Shown: one piece after another, positions 24,101-37,869 of the stretch
Layout: every line of letters starts with the position of its first letter
Numbering within the stretch: the stretch's first letter is position 1
Assembly: GCA_902729315.2 (NCBI GenBank)
Contig: LR746272.1
Location: 7,652,827 to 7,716,826, forward strand
Direction: 5' to 3'
Source of the DNA: Spirodela intermedia
Taxonomy: Eukaryota > Streptophyta > Magnoliopsida > Alismatales > Araceae
Length of the DNA: 64,000 nt
The notes under the pieces: model-generated
Told to the model about the DNA's origin: nothing
Seen by the model: only the letters and a program-made list of their open reading frames with translations
The model's database searches: none
Translations under genes and position numbers: made by a program

Positions 24101-24390
24101 TCTAGTAACATGAATCTAGGAAAAAACCCACGAAATGAAAATGTTAAAATAGTGAATGCATTAAGGAGTGAGAAGATTTTATTTGATCCTTATCCCTAAA
24201 CATTAGAAGAAAAGGAAAATGTGGATAGCCCAAAACAAAATCAAATAGGAATAGAAGAGAATTTTATAAATTCTACTAAGGAAATTCCAAAAGAGAGGAC
24301 AACCATTCCATTTCTCAAAGCTCTAAAACCGAGACAAAGAAAGAAAAAGAAACACAATGAAGAAATAAAGAAAATTTTACAAGATATGTA
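21156..24390 (+). pseudogene. gag region of the Athila-like element, split by a solo LTR
   Basis: Gag begins at the ATG at 21156 or 21159 and runs to 21331. It is interrupted by solo LTR D and resumes at 22983. Gag-like features in the second part include LFLHTLRDK, AFRRKFYLLRKTQ and a long linker with KALKPRQRKKKK near 24320. The frame contains many stops (for example TGA at 23115 and TAA at 23148, both at positions where the family has Trp). In the family, Gag forms the particle that packages element RNA. This copy is non-functional. Confidence 0.8.
21332..22977 (+). mobile_element. solo LTR D inserted into gag
   Basis: 1646 bp, TGATAAGTCTTC to GAGTCACGTCA, with a perfect 5-bp duplication GATTG (21327-21331 and 22978-22982). 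Gag coding continues on both sides. This copy is the most CpG-rich of the family (for example CAGCCGGGCCCGCAAG), which suggests it is the youngest. A TATATATTC promoter-like site lies near 21770, and an exact Pol III B-box match lies at 21855-21865. Confidence 0.93.
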
Positions 24391-24399
24391 AATTAGTCT

Positions 24400-27300
24400 T
24401 CCTTTACTCATTGCCATTGAACATATTCCTGAATATGCTAGAATTTTGAAAGAAATGTGTACACCAAAAAAGGCACATAGAATAGAAAAAATATTTATGT
24501 ATGCTAGTGCTTTATTATTAAATCAATTATCATATAAATTGAGAGATACTGGTGCCCCTTTAATTTCGTATGATATTATTAGATCCATTTTTCAGAATGT
24601 ATTACTTGACACCGGTGCTAGTATTAATTTATTACCTGCAAGTATTTGTGATAAATTTAATATTTCTGATCTTAAACCTTCTACTGTTATCTTACAATTT
24701 ACTGATAGATCCATAAAATATCTTAAAGGTATTTTAGAAAATGGGATAATGACTGTTAAAGAGTGTAAATTTCAAGCTAATTTTGTAATGTTGGAAATAG
24801 ATTTTAATGGATAGTTTTATGATACACCAATCATCCTAGGGAGACCATTTTTGCATACAGTAAAGATGAATATTGATTTTTCCACAAGTATTGAGAAAAT
24901 TTCATGTGAAGATCAATCAGTCGAAATTAAAATTTTTGAGGTATCAAATGATCTTCTAAATCTCAAGTATATGATTGTTATACCATAGATCTTCTAAATG
25001 ATTTTGATGATCTAGATGTTATTGATGACTATGTGCTAAAAGAATTAGAGGAAATAGAGAATATAAATTTGGAAGAAAAGATAGAGGAAGATCATCTAAA
25101 TTTAAAGTTGAAACATGTTCCCTCTAGTTTAAAATATATGTTTTTGGAGGAAAATAATTTATTTTTTGTTATTATTGCAGCTGATTTAAGTGATGAACAG
25201 GAAGAAGAATTATTAGATGTACTTCAAAAAAATACGAAAACTATTGGCTGAAAAATGGATGATCTTAAGGGCATTGATATGAGTGTATGCATGCATAGTA
25301 TATATCTAGAAGCGGGGGTTAGAACTAGTAGGGAACCACAACGAAGATTAAATCCTAACATGATGAAAATTGTAAAATAAATAAATTAAAGTGGTTGGCT
25401 GCTGATATTATTTATCCTATTTCAAATAGCAAATAGGTTAGTCCTACACAAGTGGTGCTAAAAAAATCAAAGGTCACAATTATAAAAAATGAAAATGGGG
25501 ATGAAATACAAACAAGATTAACTACTGGTTGAAAGGTTTGCATTGATTCTAGAAAATTAAATTCAGTTACTAGAAAAGATCATTTTCCCCTACCATTTAC
25601 TGATCAAATTCTAGAAAAATTAGTTGGAAAAAACTTTTTTTGTTTTTTAGATAGATACTTTAGTTATAATAAAATTTATATAAAACCTTTAGATCAAGAA
25701 AAAATAACTTTCACTTGTCCATTTGGTATTTTTACTTTTAAACGCATGCCTTTTAGTATGTGTAATGTTCTAGCCACATTTCAAAGATGTATGCTATTTA
25801 TTTTTTTCTGATATGACTAGAAAATACATGAAAAATTTTATGGACGATTTTTCTATTTTTGGTGAATCATTTGATGAATGCTTAAATCATTCACAACATG
25901 TACTTAAGAAATATATAGAGAAAAAATTAGTTTTGAGTTGGGAGAAATCATATTTTATGGTTAGAGAGGGAGTGGTGTTGGGTCATATTGTGAGTGAAAG
26001 GGGTTTAGAGGTGGATAGAGTAAAAATTGATATTATATCTAAAATGAAACCTCCGAATTCAGTAAAACAGATTAGATCTTTCTTGGGTCATGCAGCTTAT
26101 TATAGAAAATTTATTCAAGATTTTTCAAAAATTTCTAAACCTCTCACCATGTTATTATCTAAAATGTGCCTTTTCATTTTGATGACAAATGTTTTGAATT
26201 TTTTTCTGAAATAAAAATATTACTTACTAAGGCACCAATCTTACAAGCTCCTGATTGGTCTCTTCCCTTTGAAATAATGTGTGATGCATCAAATCATGCA
26301 GTGGGAGCCGTTCTAGGACAAACAAAATAGTCAAAATCCATAGTAATTTCATATGTTAGTAAAACTATATCTAATGCTCAATTAAATTATACCACGACTG
26401 AAAAAGAGTTGTTAGCTGTAGTATTTTCATTAGAAAGGTTTATATCATATATTTTGAGAGCTAAAATTATTATTTATACTCATCATGCAGCATTAATATA
26501 TTTGTTAAATAAGAAAGATGCAAAGCCACGTTTATTAAAATGGATTTTATTGTTGCAGGAATTTGACTTAAAAATAAAAGATAAAAAAGGTTTCGAGAAT
26601 GTTGTTGCTGACCATATTTCTAGATTGAGTGATATAAGAATAAATCCAACACCTTTACAAGATGAATTTTCAGATGAACAATTGATGGCAGCTCAACAAC
26701 AACCATCACCATGGTATGCACATATTGTTAATTTTTTGGTTTCTAGAAAAAATTCAGAACAGTGAAATAAGAACATAAAATATCATTTCTTTTTTAAGAT
26801 TAGAAATTATTTTTGGCATGATCTTGATTTATATTACTTGGGCAATGATCAAATTTTAAGGAGATGTGTTCCTGAAGAAGAATATCATAACATTCTTAAC
26901 ATGTGCCATTCATCTAACTGTGGAGGACATTTCTTTGGACGAAAAATGACTGTAAAATTTTTTCAGTGTGGTTTTTATTGGCCTAAAATCATTAGAGATT
27001 TTATAGAATTTAGTAGAACATGTATTTCATGTCAATCTATAGGTAACATGAGTAAAAAAGATGAAATGCCCATGAGTAACATGTTAGTAGTCGAAATTTT
27101 TAATGTATGGGGAATAGATTTCATGGGTCCCTTCCTATCAGCTAAAAAATATGAATATATTTTGCTTGTTGTTGATTATGTGTTTAAGTGGGTGGAAGAT
27201 ATTCTTACTAGAACTAATGATTATAAAATCGTGATGAAATTTGTGTAGGAAAATATTTTTTCAAGATTTAGATGTCCTAGAGTGATTATTAGTGATGAAG

Positions 27301-27984
27301 AAACAGATTTTACAAATAAACATTTCAAAGAACTGTTGAAAAAGAATGGAGTAGACCATAGAGTAGTCACTCCATATCATCCCCAAATAAATGAGCAAGT
27401 TGAAGTAGCAAATAAGAAAATTCAGAGAATTTTGAGAAAAATAATTAGACCAAATAGAAAAGATTAACCCACGAAATTACAAGATGCATTTGGGCTTATA
27501 GAACGGCTTATAAAAATCCCATAGGTATATCCCCATTTAGTCTCATTTTTTAAAAGCTATGTCATCTTCTTGTGGAAATAGAGCATAAAGTATTATGGGC
27601 TATAAAACAATAATGTATGGATGAAAAATCAGTTGGTGGGCATAGAATTTTTCAACTACATGAACTAGAGGAGTTGAGGAATGAAGCTTATGAAAATCAT
27701 AGAATATATAAAGAAAAAACTAAAACTTTTAATGATAAATACATTAGGAGAAAAAAAATTGATGTTGGACAAAAAGTGTGGTTATATATGATTATAGGCT
27801 GAAATTCTTTCAAGAAAAATTAAAATCAAAATGGATAGGGCCTTATGTGGTGGAAGAGACATATGATCATGGGGCTGTAATGATTAAAGATCTTAAAAGT
27901 GATCTTAACTTTAAGGTAAATGGACAATGGCTTAAACATTACATAGACATGAATGCCTTGCAGAAAAAGAAATTTTATTATTAA
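24400..27984 (+). pseudogene. pol region of the Athila-like Ty3/gypsy element
   Basis: Domains in order. Protease: LLDTGASINLLP near 24605. Reverse transcriptase, about 25530-26210: DHFPLPFTDQILEKL, FTCPFGIFTFKRMPF, and the catalytic FMDDFSIFG near 25840. RNase H, about 26260-26640: EIMCDASNHAVGAVLGQ, TTEKELLAVVFSLERF, LLKWILLLQEFDL. Integrase, about 26850-27500: zinc-binding H..H then CISCQ; WGIDFMGPF; ISDEETDF; a Glu in NEQVEVANKK. The C-terminus (WLKHYIDMNA) has no chromodomain, as expected for Athila/Tat. Many in-frame stops and several frameshifts make it non-functional. The sequence ends abruptly at an inverted LTR fragment with no 3' LTR in the right orientation. Confidence 0.9.
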
Positions 27985-28002
27985 AAAAATTAAGAGTAAG
28001 AT

Positions 28003-29276
28003 TTTTGAAATTAGAAATCAATAAAATATCACCAAATTAAGTAAATATCAATTTTAAAACATGAAAGGTAAAGTTTCAACCTTGCGACAATGATTATCAG
28101 AATTCTATGTTTGAAAAGATTATCGTGTGATATCCACAACCTCAAAGGCTCTCTTTGGATAAAGATGACTTAGACAATCTTTAGATCTTCTCATGAAGTT
28201 TAGAAATCAATGAATTAGGTTGACAAATCATCTCATGTGGCTGTCACTCAGGGGAGTGAAAAGATGGTAACTTTTAAATCTTTGACAACTATCATCCAAC
28301 TGAGATAAACTGAATAAAGGTGAGATGTGTCTTAAGGAGCTTTATCCTCAAGTCCATGCAGCAATAAGATGTTCTTCATCGTATTTGATACACTCTTAGG
28401 AGTTAGCAACTAGTCTTTCGATAAATCATCTTCTTCTCGACGATGATTAATTCGTCAATCAATTAAAGATGATTTACTCGATTGATTCGTGATCTTTTTA
28501 TCCATAATCATTTGATAGTTGGTAATGATGCTCCATGAATCACATTGATGATATTTTTACTAATGATTAAACAATTATGGTGGCTTAATTGTTGACTGGT
28601 GCTCCATAAGAAAATCATGATTTAATCAAATAAAAATACAAGTTTTAGATTTGGTTGAATTCAAACCTTTATTTGTCATTTGCCTATGTGAGAGAGAGGT
28701 AATCAATTATATTCATACCTTTATCTAGTGACGTTACAGAGGTGCTACCTTCTCATCAGCTAAGGACATTATAGATATAAAAATATGTAAAACTTACCTA
28801 GAGTAATAGTGCAGATTTAGTCCCACATCAACTACTTTATAACTTTTGAGAAAAATATATAATAGTACGTGATTATTTCATCAACATCGCCCTCTCATGT
28901 CTATACAATCACTCTTTACCTCATGCCTGACTAGCCACTAGTGACGTGGAAGGGGAGTGACACACATGTGCCATGTCAACTATTCCTTAGTTGTTTGAGC
29001 CCCCTACTTGTGGCTTTGCTTGATTGTGCTTCCAACCCACTTTTAGACCTAGTTGATAGGTGGGTCCTTCAATTTTCTATTTTATTTATTTTTCTTTATT
29101 TATCTCAAAATATGATAATGAAAATCATATAAATTCACATAATTAACAAAAAAAATCATATTAACTAATAAAAACTATTTTTTATAATTTAACATAAATA
29201 TAAGTTTATTTCTTATGAGTAAGACTTAATATGTATTATTAATTAATTATTAACTCATAATAATAAAAACTTATTA
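28003..29276 (-). mobile_element. truncated inverted LTR fused to the 3' end of pol (LTR E)
   Basis: About 1270 bp in the same orientation as LTR A. It contains TTTAGTCCCACATCAA and GTGACGTGGAAGGGGAGTGA, and ends TAATAAAAACTTATTA. The terminal TGACGTGACTCAGTC-side of the LTR is missing. Its left edge joins directly to the last pol codons near 27985-28003. Orientation is opposite to the pol gene, so it cannot be the element's own 3' LTR in place. Confidence 0.8.
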
Positions 29277-29279
29277 GAG

Positions 29280-31850
29280 GTGTTAATTAGAACTTACGTA
29301 GGTACCATATGGGAGTTGTCAATTTTTAACACCATAATGTTCTCAACATGCAAAACCTCACTATGTTAACACTACTCATTTTGTCTCCTTCCAAGTTCAT
29401 ATATCTAATAATAAAGGAGTCTATAACCCCACTAGTCATTGCAAAAGATGTTATTTTAAACTTGTAAACTTTCCATTGAACCCAAATGACATAAGGCCTA
29501 CATCAACTCAACTGTCTCAAGTTATTCATTTGGGGAAAGGACTTTGGTTCTTCTATTGAGTGCTTGATCTTCCTTAGTTTGCTTTCTAACTTTGTGAATA
29601 ATGAGATAACTCTAGTAGTGACTCATATCATGTATCATTTGTGTTTTTTCTCATCATGTATCTTTTTTAAATAAAAAAAATTGAAAAATCTGTTATTCTA
29701 TCATTTAAATCATTTATTTCCTTTTTTTTCTATATTTTGTAAGTAGAGTTTTCCATAGTTCACGTTGTCAAAGATATGTAGAGGTCTTTAGTTAAGTGCG
29801 CAGAGTAAAATTATGTATTAGGGGTATTATCATTTCTTCCTTATATAGTTTCCATAACCCCATGATATGATAGAGTGGGGAGCCATCACCCCTTTGTGAG
29901 TGCAAGATGATTCTCTCCTTGAAGGAAGAACATGTTTGTGCGATTGTAAATGCAGGAGGATTCTTTGAACCACGTTAAAATATGGTGTCTCCTTTGTTTC
30001 ATCCCCTATTTCTCTCATGTTTATATTTCTTCCATTTTGCAAAAAGGAATGCTTGCATCACACTTATACTTTGTGACATGTGAGACAACCCCAATACTTA
30101 CTTGGGTTTATTTTTAAAATTTCTCTATTATTGATGATTTCATTTGTTAGCTTTATCACTTTTTTCTTCTTATGTAATCAGACCATAAAAAAGTTTTTTA
30201 CTCAAATGTTGCTGAAGTAATACTTTCTAGATCATTATTCAGTCCACTAAAACTCATCAAGCAAGATAACTTTGGACAGTATTTATGTATACTCTTAGAT
30301 CAAATGAAATAGATCAGTATAAGGGGGAGATCCATTTTGGGTCCAAAGCTCTAGATATCACTTGAATTTAATGTGATTATGTTGTTTTTATAATAGGTTA
30401 AGTGGAGCTTCCTACCATACTACAACATAAGTTTGTGCATCCCTCAGTTCAGCTTATGTTCATTCCTAAATATGAAGTCCCATCAGTCATATATGATGCA
30501 TCATTCCACCGATGAGAGACAATTCCTAGTATAATTTTCCTTCAAGGGATTTTCTCCTTCTAGAATTCTAAGGGGGGGATATGTGAGAGAAGAGAAGTGA
30601 GTGAGAGGAGCATCAAAGGGTAGAGACAAGAATCTATGTGTGTCGCCAACGGCCCTTGGTTGACCTTGAATATGTTTCGATCTCAAGAGACGTCATCAAG
30701 AAACCAAGTCATTACAGCTTTGAAGTTTATGTAAAATAAGAATTTCTTTAGAGCTTTGAAATTAATTGTGTGTTGGTTAATGATGGTTGTTTCCACAAAT
30801 CATGTAAAAGTATCATCAAATAAAAGTGACAAAAAATTATACTTATGTGACTACATGATGTTTTATAAATATAGTTATCTTCTTTTGGTCATGATGATTT
30901 GGTAATATAGTAGTTTTTTATCATTCAGGTATAGAGTTCAGTAAACCAATAATGATTGGTAATATGTGTTATCTAGAGACAAAATAATATCATGAAATAC
31001 TTGTCAATTTGATTGATATTCAAAGGTACTTTACATTATTATATTTCAAAGATTGATTAGTTGACATTTTGTTCTTTTAGTAGAATTCATAAATATATTA
31101 GTTAAAAATTAAGTAACAATGATATTAAAAGTAAAAGGACCCTATTGTATCATTTTTCCTTTCCTCCTAGGTAACTTTATGACAAGTTTTCATTATTGGT
31201 GTCTTTGCACATGGAAGGACACTAATAAGTAATGTATTCTCAATTGTGCACACAGAAGAGTCAAAGGTTATCTCTTTGTAGCGACAAGAGTTTTCTCAAC
31301 AAGAGTCCCATAATTGAGCACGTTGTACCTCTAAGATATATGTTACAATGTATGAACAACTTTAATGTAAAACAAAATGAGAACATTCTCAATGATTGGA
31401 GACCAAAATATAAAATTTCAAAATAGATGTCACAAGATAATATAGGCATCATAAGAAAACTTACCAAAGTCTTTATAGTATTTGTTCATAAACTTACAAA
31501 ATTAGGACAAATGTTTTGTGATCTCCAACTAGAATCAAATAATCATCCAAATTTAAAACAAAGAGAAGACAACTTTGAACTATTTCAAAATCTAAGATTG
31601 TCATTTTATTCATCTACATAGTATTGATGAAAAATCACTCACTTTGATTCACGACGTCAAATTCTTTCATTTCTTGGTAAATGTAAATTCATTAGGTATT
31701 TTTAGCACCTTCAGTTTTCACTGCAAAATTGAAAAATGTATTATGTGAGAATTGATGAATGTAAAGTAATGGAGAATAGAAGGTCGTTCATTATAAGTCA
31801 CATAAACAAAATAACAATTATTGTTTAAAGAAAATTTGAAAATATTTCTA
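29280..31850. other. AT-rich intergenic DNA, no recognised gene
   Basis: No confident exon on either strand. Purine runs that resemble retroelement polypurine tracts occur near 30325 (AAGGGGGAGATCC) and 30570 (AAGGGGGGGATATG), so decayed LTR-element debris is likely, but no domain could be read. Confidence 0.45.
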
Positions 31851-31856
31851 TCTTAC

Positions 31857-34800
31857 CTAGGTATCATATAAATGCTTCAAAATCGTCTCCCATGAGCTAT
31901 CTTCAAGGGTGTCTAGGACATCAACTTTTGGGCTGCTCTCTGAAATGGAATGTTGTTCATTGATTGTGTGAGTCACATTCTTGTGGAGTTGGCTTTGATT
32001 TTGCAGTAAATTTATATTTTCATCTCCGACTGGTACATTTATAGACATACCCTGTATCAACCCAAGTTCTCCAGTATAACTGTGGAGTTGTAGACCAACA
32101 TAGTTGCTGCCTTGCATCAAATTCTGTGGTTGACTATTTTCGGCCACAATGTCTATGTTTCTTGCATTCAAAATACTATCACTACCATGGCCTTTTGATA
32201 TACTAAGAGTTGGAAGGGTGTTGACATTTTCAAGAGAATTTAAGATAATTGACTGAAGATTTGTAACTGGATGATCAATGCTTTCAATATTCAAAACACC
32301 AAACAAACTCTTCTTTATAGGAGTGTCATACACAATCTTTCCTTGGCCCAATAACTTTCTTTGCTGATACATATTTACTTGTTCAAGATTCATCATTTGA
32401 GACAAGAGTAGAGACATATGAGATTGCAGCACTTCAACATTGGTAATGTCTTTGCAGTCTGAGATGCCTAATTCTAGCTTGTGCTTCTTCATTATGTCCT
32501 TGGGCCCAGAGTCTAATATTGATGGCCTTTCCATTTTATGTAACCAGAAACAACTTCTAATGCTTCTATTCTGGTTGTTGAGATCCTTGCCTTTTAAGTA
32601 TTTTCGATACTTCTGCTTCGTGTTAAATAAAATCATGATTATAAGACAAGAACTAGTACTTACATATTATGTTATGAACAATAAATTAGAAAATAACTTC
32701 AAAACTTTATTCAAAATACCATATATTGTAGTTGAGAGGTGCTTCTTAATAAGAACATATGAACAAACAATTAAATCTAGCTTTCAGATAAAAATATGAA
32801 ATCATATAAAAGGAATTGAAAAGCCATATCATATCCCAACATGTTTTCAGTCAATTATCTTAAATAATTGGTCCAAAAAAGGAGAATGATATGGGTGGAG
32901 CTCATGAGATACAAGAACCAAATGTTGAGTGGAACCTATGTGACATGATTTTAAATTTTTAGTCCAATTTGAAGATGAAAAAAGTTGTTTTGGAGACTTA
33001 TTGGAACAATCCATATAGGGATCCTCACTAATACTAATATATGATCATGAACTTACTTTTATCTTCTGATTTCAAAGGTGTTTTCTTTTAGCTTCCATGA
33101 TAAAATAATTACAGATAACTAAGTCTTCCATTATACCTTGCTGAATTGAACTTAGAAGAATGATTGTTTCATCTTCTTGGCATGGGCAGTTTACATCGCA
33201 ATTTGATAAACTCCCTTCAACATAATTATATTGTTTTAATTTTTGGATATGGGTAGTGTGATGTTTTACGCAATACCTAAGGACCATTTCAGTTTGTCTC
33301 CTCATAAATTTAAAGCATATATTGAAGTTTTAAGGTCAATGTTAACACTTAGATGTTACCACTATTTACAAACTATGAGGTATTCATTTGTAGTTGCATA
33401 ATGTCCACCCATATCATTGTCCTTCTCTGGTTCTCATGTAATGAAAATGTCTCATGTATGATATATGACCATCATAATGTAATGCACTCATCAGATTTAA
33501 AAAACTAAGTTATGAACCTCTACTATCTGAAAAGTTGTTCACTCTAATTTAAGCATATAAATAAATTACAAACATTCTTGATAGTGAAATTCACATAGTC
33601 TTGTCTAATAGATATTTATATATTGCAAACCATATATTTCAAATGCATAGTCATGGTCACATTTTTTATTTTAAAAATATAATTATAATACTTATCAAAT
33701 TATTTTTTTTCGAGATACAATCAACTATGTAGCATAGAACCCAAATATTATTAGCTACCAATTTTCTTTTCAAAAGTATATGATATGTAACTCTAAAAAT
33801 TAGAAGAATTTAGGAACATGTTTAATCATATCATGCTTCAGGAGAACAACAACTAGTTTACAATCATTGAATTTCATTTAATTTACACACAAAACTGGCA
33901 TTATTGAAATTGTCAATATAAATAATTAATGCTTATAACCAGTTGGTGATGAGCAGTACCTTTCACTAAAAAAGAATCTACTCTTTCTAGTTGATGCCCA
34001 AGGATTTGTAAATGTGTTTGTAATAATTTGATTTTAAACACTGATGAAAAAGGTTAGTATAGATCCACCACATCTTCTAGCATCATAGGGATCCTCAATA
34101 GCTTAAAAGGTTAGCGCTTAGATGAATATTAACTTCTATGCCTTCATATGTTTTAGGAGTTCAAGATTTCAAGGCAGCCATGTTATGGGGATAAAAAATT
34201 GAAAGATCTTTGATGATTGTGATCGCAAGGTACCTTGAGGCTATGAGTCCACCACATCTTCTAGCATCATATGGATCCTCGGTAGATTGAAAGGTTAGCA
34301 TTTAGATGAATATTAAGGTCTATGCCTTAATATGTTTTAGGAGTTCAAGATTTCAGGCAGTTATGTTATGGGGGTAAAAAATTGAAAGATCTTTGATAAT
34401 TGTGATTGCAAGGTACCTTGAGGCTATAAGGTCACACTTTAAGGCTCCTAACAAAGAAAGGGAGGTGATGTATACTGTATCGAGGAGGAGAGCTCCTTGA
34501 CACGGTGGTCCACATCAGCTTTAGATGATTTTATTCATCTCTTTCCTTTTTTCTTACTCTTCTTTTTGACCTCAAACTATGGCACAAAGGCTGAGCAACA
34601 TATGCAGTGATTTGGTAGTCAGAAGTTCATTAATTATCAGTAGTTCTAAGTGCTGATTTCATGTGATGCCAGTGACAATGACGATACATGGTGACAACTT
34701 AGTAAGTGGATCTAAGTAGAAGCATATTGTTCGCCTTATTTAGTTTGTAACGTTACATCATAACAAAGTTGATTTTAAATGCCTTATCTACATAAACTTT

Positions 34801-37800
34801 CACAAACATTTTTTGACCTTATGCTCTCTATCTCTACCCTTCAATCCATCTTTCTTAACTAATGATATATTTCCATGTATAGAATATCTGTTGAACACAA
34901 ATTCATACTCCAATTTCATCATTGATCTTTTCCATCTACAATGTGCATTATTTTTCCTCAAAGCTTCAGATATCTGTCAAGAGTTCTATTCACTTCTATG
35001 TGACTAAGTATGCATGTATCTACACTACTGAAAAACCTAGGATCTTGAATTTTTGATGAGATAAATTAAATAAGTTTTTAAAACCTTCTAAAAAAGTTGT
35101 TTGATCTCTGATTTTTCAATAAATCATTCTCAAACTTAGAGTAAGAGATCACATCAAGCAAGATCTCTTTCTCAACTCAAGTTACAAACCATCAAACACT
35201 AAGACATGGATAAAAATACATATCTAAATGGGACCTATTATGCCATCAGTTCGTGTAATACATTATCTAATTGCTCGAAAAAAAAACTTTTGTCATAATG
35301 TAATGAATGAAGGATGTTTAATGCATAAGATGATAATTACAAACCTGCAAATGGCTTGCAATGTGGGATCGCATCATGTCTTGTCGACCCATCAACTGTA
35401 GTATTTTCTTTGGGGTTGCCTCTGCGAGAAAGTGGAGGTGGGTTGAGATAAACCTTTAGTATATACAAGGATATAACTAACAAGCAATAGAATTGACCAA
35501 ATCAATCTGAAATGGCCAACGTAGAAATGGAACTCACGTTTGATGCCTAATCTATCCACTGCATCTAGGAACTGCATATGCAAATCATGGTTCCATGACA
35601 CTTTTTGCTTCTTTCTTTCAACTTTTTTATCTATTTTAATGCTATCTTCCTCTTCTTCGTCATCTTGTTCATCTTCTGTAGTCTTCTTAACTATTGTTGA
35701 TGGTGGTGTCATAGGCCCAACAAGGGTAACATGCTGCCAAATTGTACCAACAGTAGAAAGGTCCATTGGTTTTTGGTGGTAAAATGTAGCCCCAGCAACG
35801 AGGCATTCAACTGCCAGATCATGTCCCCTTGTACATGACATCACTATATCATAGTACTAAAGTCAGTATAGCTGTGGACAGAAGTAAATAGGTCCTTTAG
35901 GCAGTGAACTTACTGATTACTGGGATGTTAAATTCCATCTTGACATGCTGAAGAAGAGAGAATCCATCAATATCAGGCATCCTAACTTCAGTGATGACTA
36001 AATCAATTCGTTCTTCAGCATTTTTTAGAACCTTCAATGCACAGCTTGCCTTGGAACATGCAGTCACTAAATGAAATCAGGTCAGCATTAAAGTTTACTT
36101 TGATGATGAACCTTATGATTACGTATTATTTTCAATTCTGCTATGGATCTTCCCCTCAATAGAAGTAGAATGTAATGTTTTCAAGAATTTTGAAGATATA
36201 ACTACTATGTTTCTTCTCACACTAGAAGTCTTTTCAATGTGATGACTTGAGCACTTTTCTTTTTTTCAAAGTTGCTCTTTACCTGATGAGTTGACCGTTT
36301 GTTTTATTTAATAGTAAATATATTTGCATGAGTTGAAATTATTCACATGTCAACTTTTGTTCATGTGTCTCAAACATAGATTAAAATCTTCCAAAGGCAG
36401 AATCATGAAAAAAAATCTAAATAACTTCCCATTCTTCTTAAATGAACCAAGTTTTTGTGTTTCCTGCCTTTTAATTCAAGTAAATATTGAAAAATATTGA
36501 AAGTTACAATTTCATTAGTACCCACTATAAGATTAAAGCATCAAACCATTAGCAAGTTTAGAAGGCATCTTTCTATGAAAATATCTTAAAGTGACATGTT
36601 TAGAAGTAATTAATCTTTTTTTATGATTACACATAGAAAAAAAAAATTGTCTCCATGGAAAACTAATAAGACATGTAAATTTGGATATTTTTCTTATTGA
36701 TCTGTGCATGGTAGTGTTAGGAGTGAACTAGAGACACTTTTTGCCTCATTATCAACATTATTTTAAATATGAATTCATTTTATATGATCTCTCAAAATAA
36801 AGAATGATGTTATATGCTAAAAGTAAATATAAAAAATACATATAATTAAATTAATGGTGAATAAATAAATATTTTTTCCCAAATTAAAATGTGTTACAAG
36901 ATAAAGTTTTTACCTTAGTATTCAACCAACAACAACCTTTACTCTATTCATTTAAAATCTTATCAAAGAGTTGTATTGGCCTTTCCAGACCATTTTAGTG
37001 CATTAAAAAAGTATTAAAAATGAAAGAAAGACATTAACTAAATCATAGTAGGACAAGTAGGGGTGGATATGCCTTAAGCACACAGTTGAAGCTTGGGCAA
37101 AATTGGGATATGTGAAACCTTCCGAGTACGTCGAAAGGGGAGCTTTCTCTTTTTAGACCTCTGTTCGAAATTCAAAAGAAGTCGCATGTCGCCTAGTTCC
37201 TTAATGTCATTGGTATATTTTTCGAACTGTCTTTTATGCCTGACAACTAGTTTAATACCTTGTATGAAAATTAACTTCTGTGAAAAAAATAATGTAAAAA
37301 ATTGTATATGGAGATTCCTTTCCTATTAACATCATTTCCCATATATGTAAAAAAATACACTAAAATTAAACAAACTTTTAGATAGAAGATTTTCCGAATA
37401 TATTGAAAAGTAGTTCTCATCTGGATAATAACTCTGGAGTCCCAAAGGCTGATATACTCATCGACAAAACCAACACTTTCAGATCAGCAACAGGTGAGAC
37501 ATCATGAACAGAAATAACCTCTGAATAATGATTCCACGGAAGATAAGAAATGAAAAATTATGATCCAAGGTTAAAGCCCTAGCCAGTAAAATGTGCAAGG
37601 AGAAAGAAAAAATGTTTAGGACGAATATGGTATAATGAAAATCAAAAATACCTTCCACGTAGATCCTCGATGTCATCGATAGTAGAGAGAGAAGAGGACG
37701 AAGAATAAAGTTAAACAGTAGGTGAAAAACTTTACATCCAATGTCGATCTCTACCTTTGTATCGAAAGCTTATAAGTTTCTGCACGAGATCACGCAAGGT

Positions 37801-37869
37801 TTGCTCGTCGTTGTCTACTACAATGATTCGAAGACCATTCGGGAAGAGAGTAGTGATGTCATTGTCCAT
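31857..37869 (-). CDS. type-B response-regulator-like transcription factor with degenerate receiver
   Basis: Five exons: 37869-37755, 36066-35914, 35843-35538, 35421-35345 and 32612-31857. All have GT-AG borders in consistent phase; the product is 468 aa. Residues 1-125 form a receiver domain: LRIIVVDND, VITEVRMPDIDGF, IMMSC, a conserved Lys in HQKP, then IWQHV. An acidic linker (EDEQDDEEEEDS) precedes the GARP DNA-binding domain at about 168-230 (VSWNHDLHMQF, AVDRLGI, ATPKKILQLM, SHIASHLQKYRKYLK). A long Asn/Gln/Ser-rich C-terminus follows. Type-B regulators are nuclear cytokinin-response activators controlled by Asp phosphorylation. Here the phospho-acceptor Asp is Glu65 and the second acidic-pocket Asp is Asn20, so phosphorelay control is unlikely. 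Lys114 is kept. The start was chosen because the paralog at 46057-47719 begins at the same place. Exon structure is my own assembly. Confidence 0.85.
34064..34429. repeat. 184-bp tandem duplication in the response-regulator intron
   Basis: Two units starting TCCACCACATCTTCTAGCAT at 34064 and 34248. They differ by scattered substitutions and a 1-2 nt indel. They lie inside the 2.7-kb fourth intron of the type-B-like gene. Confidence 0.9.

Noticed and set aside
33072-33305. Extra exon of the type-B-like gene
   Set aside because: An open minus-strand frame within the fourth intron, but the SHLQ|KYRKYLK join works directly between 35345 and 32612 and leaves no room for it.
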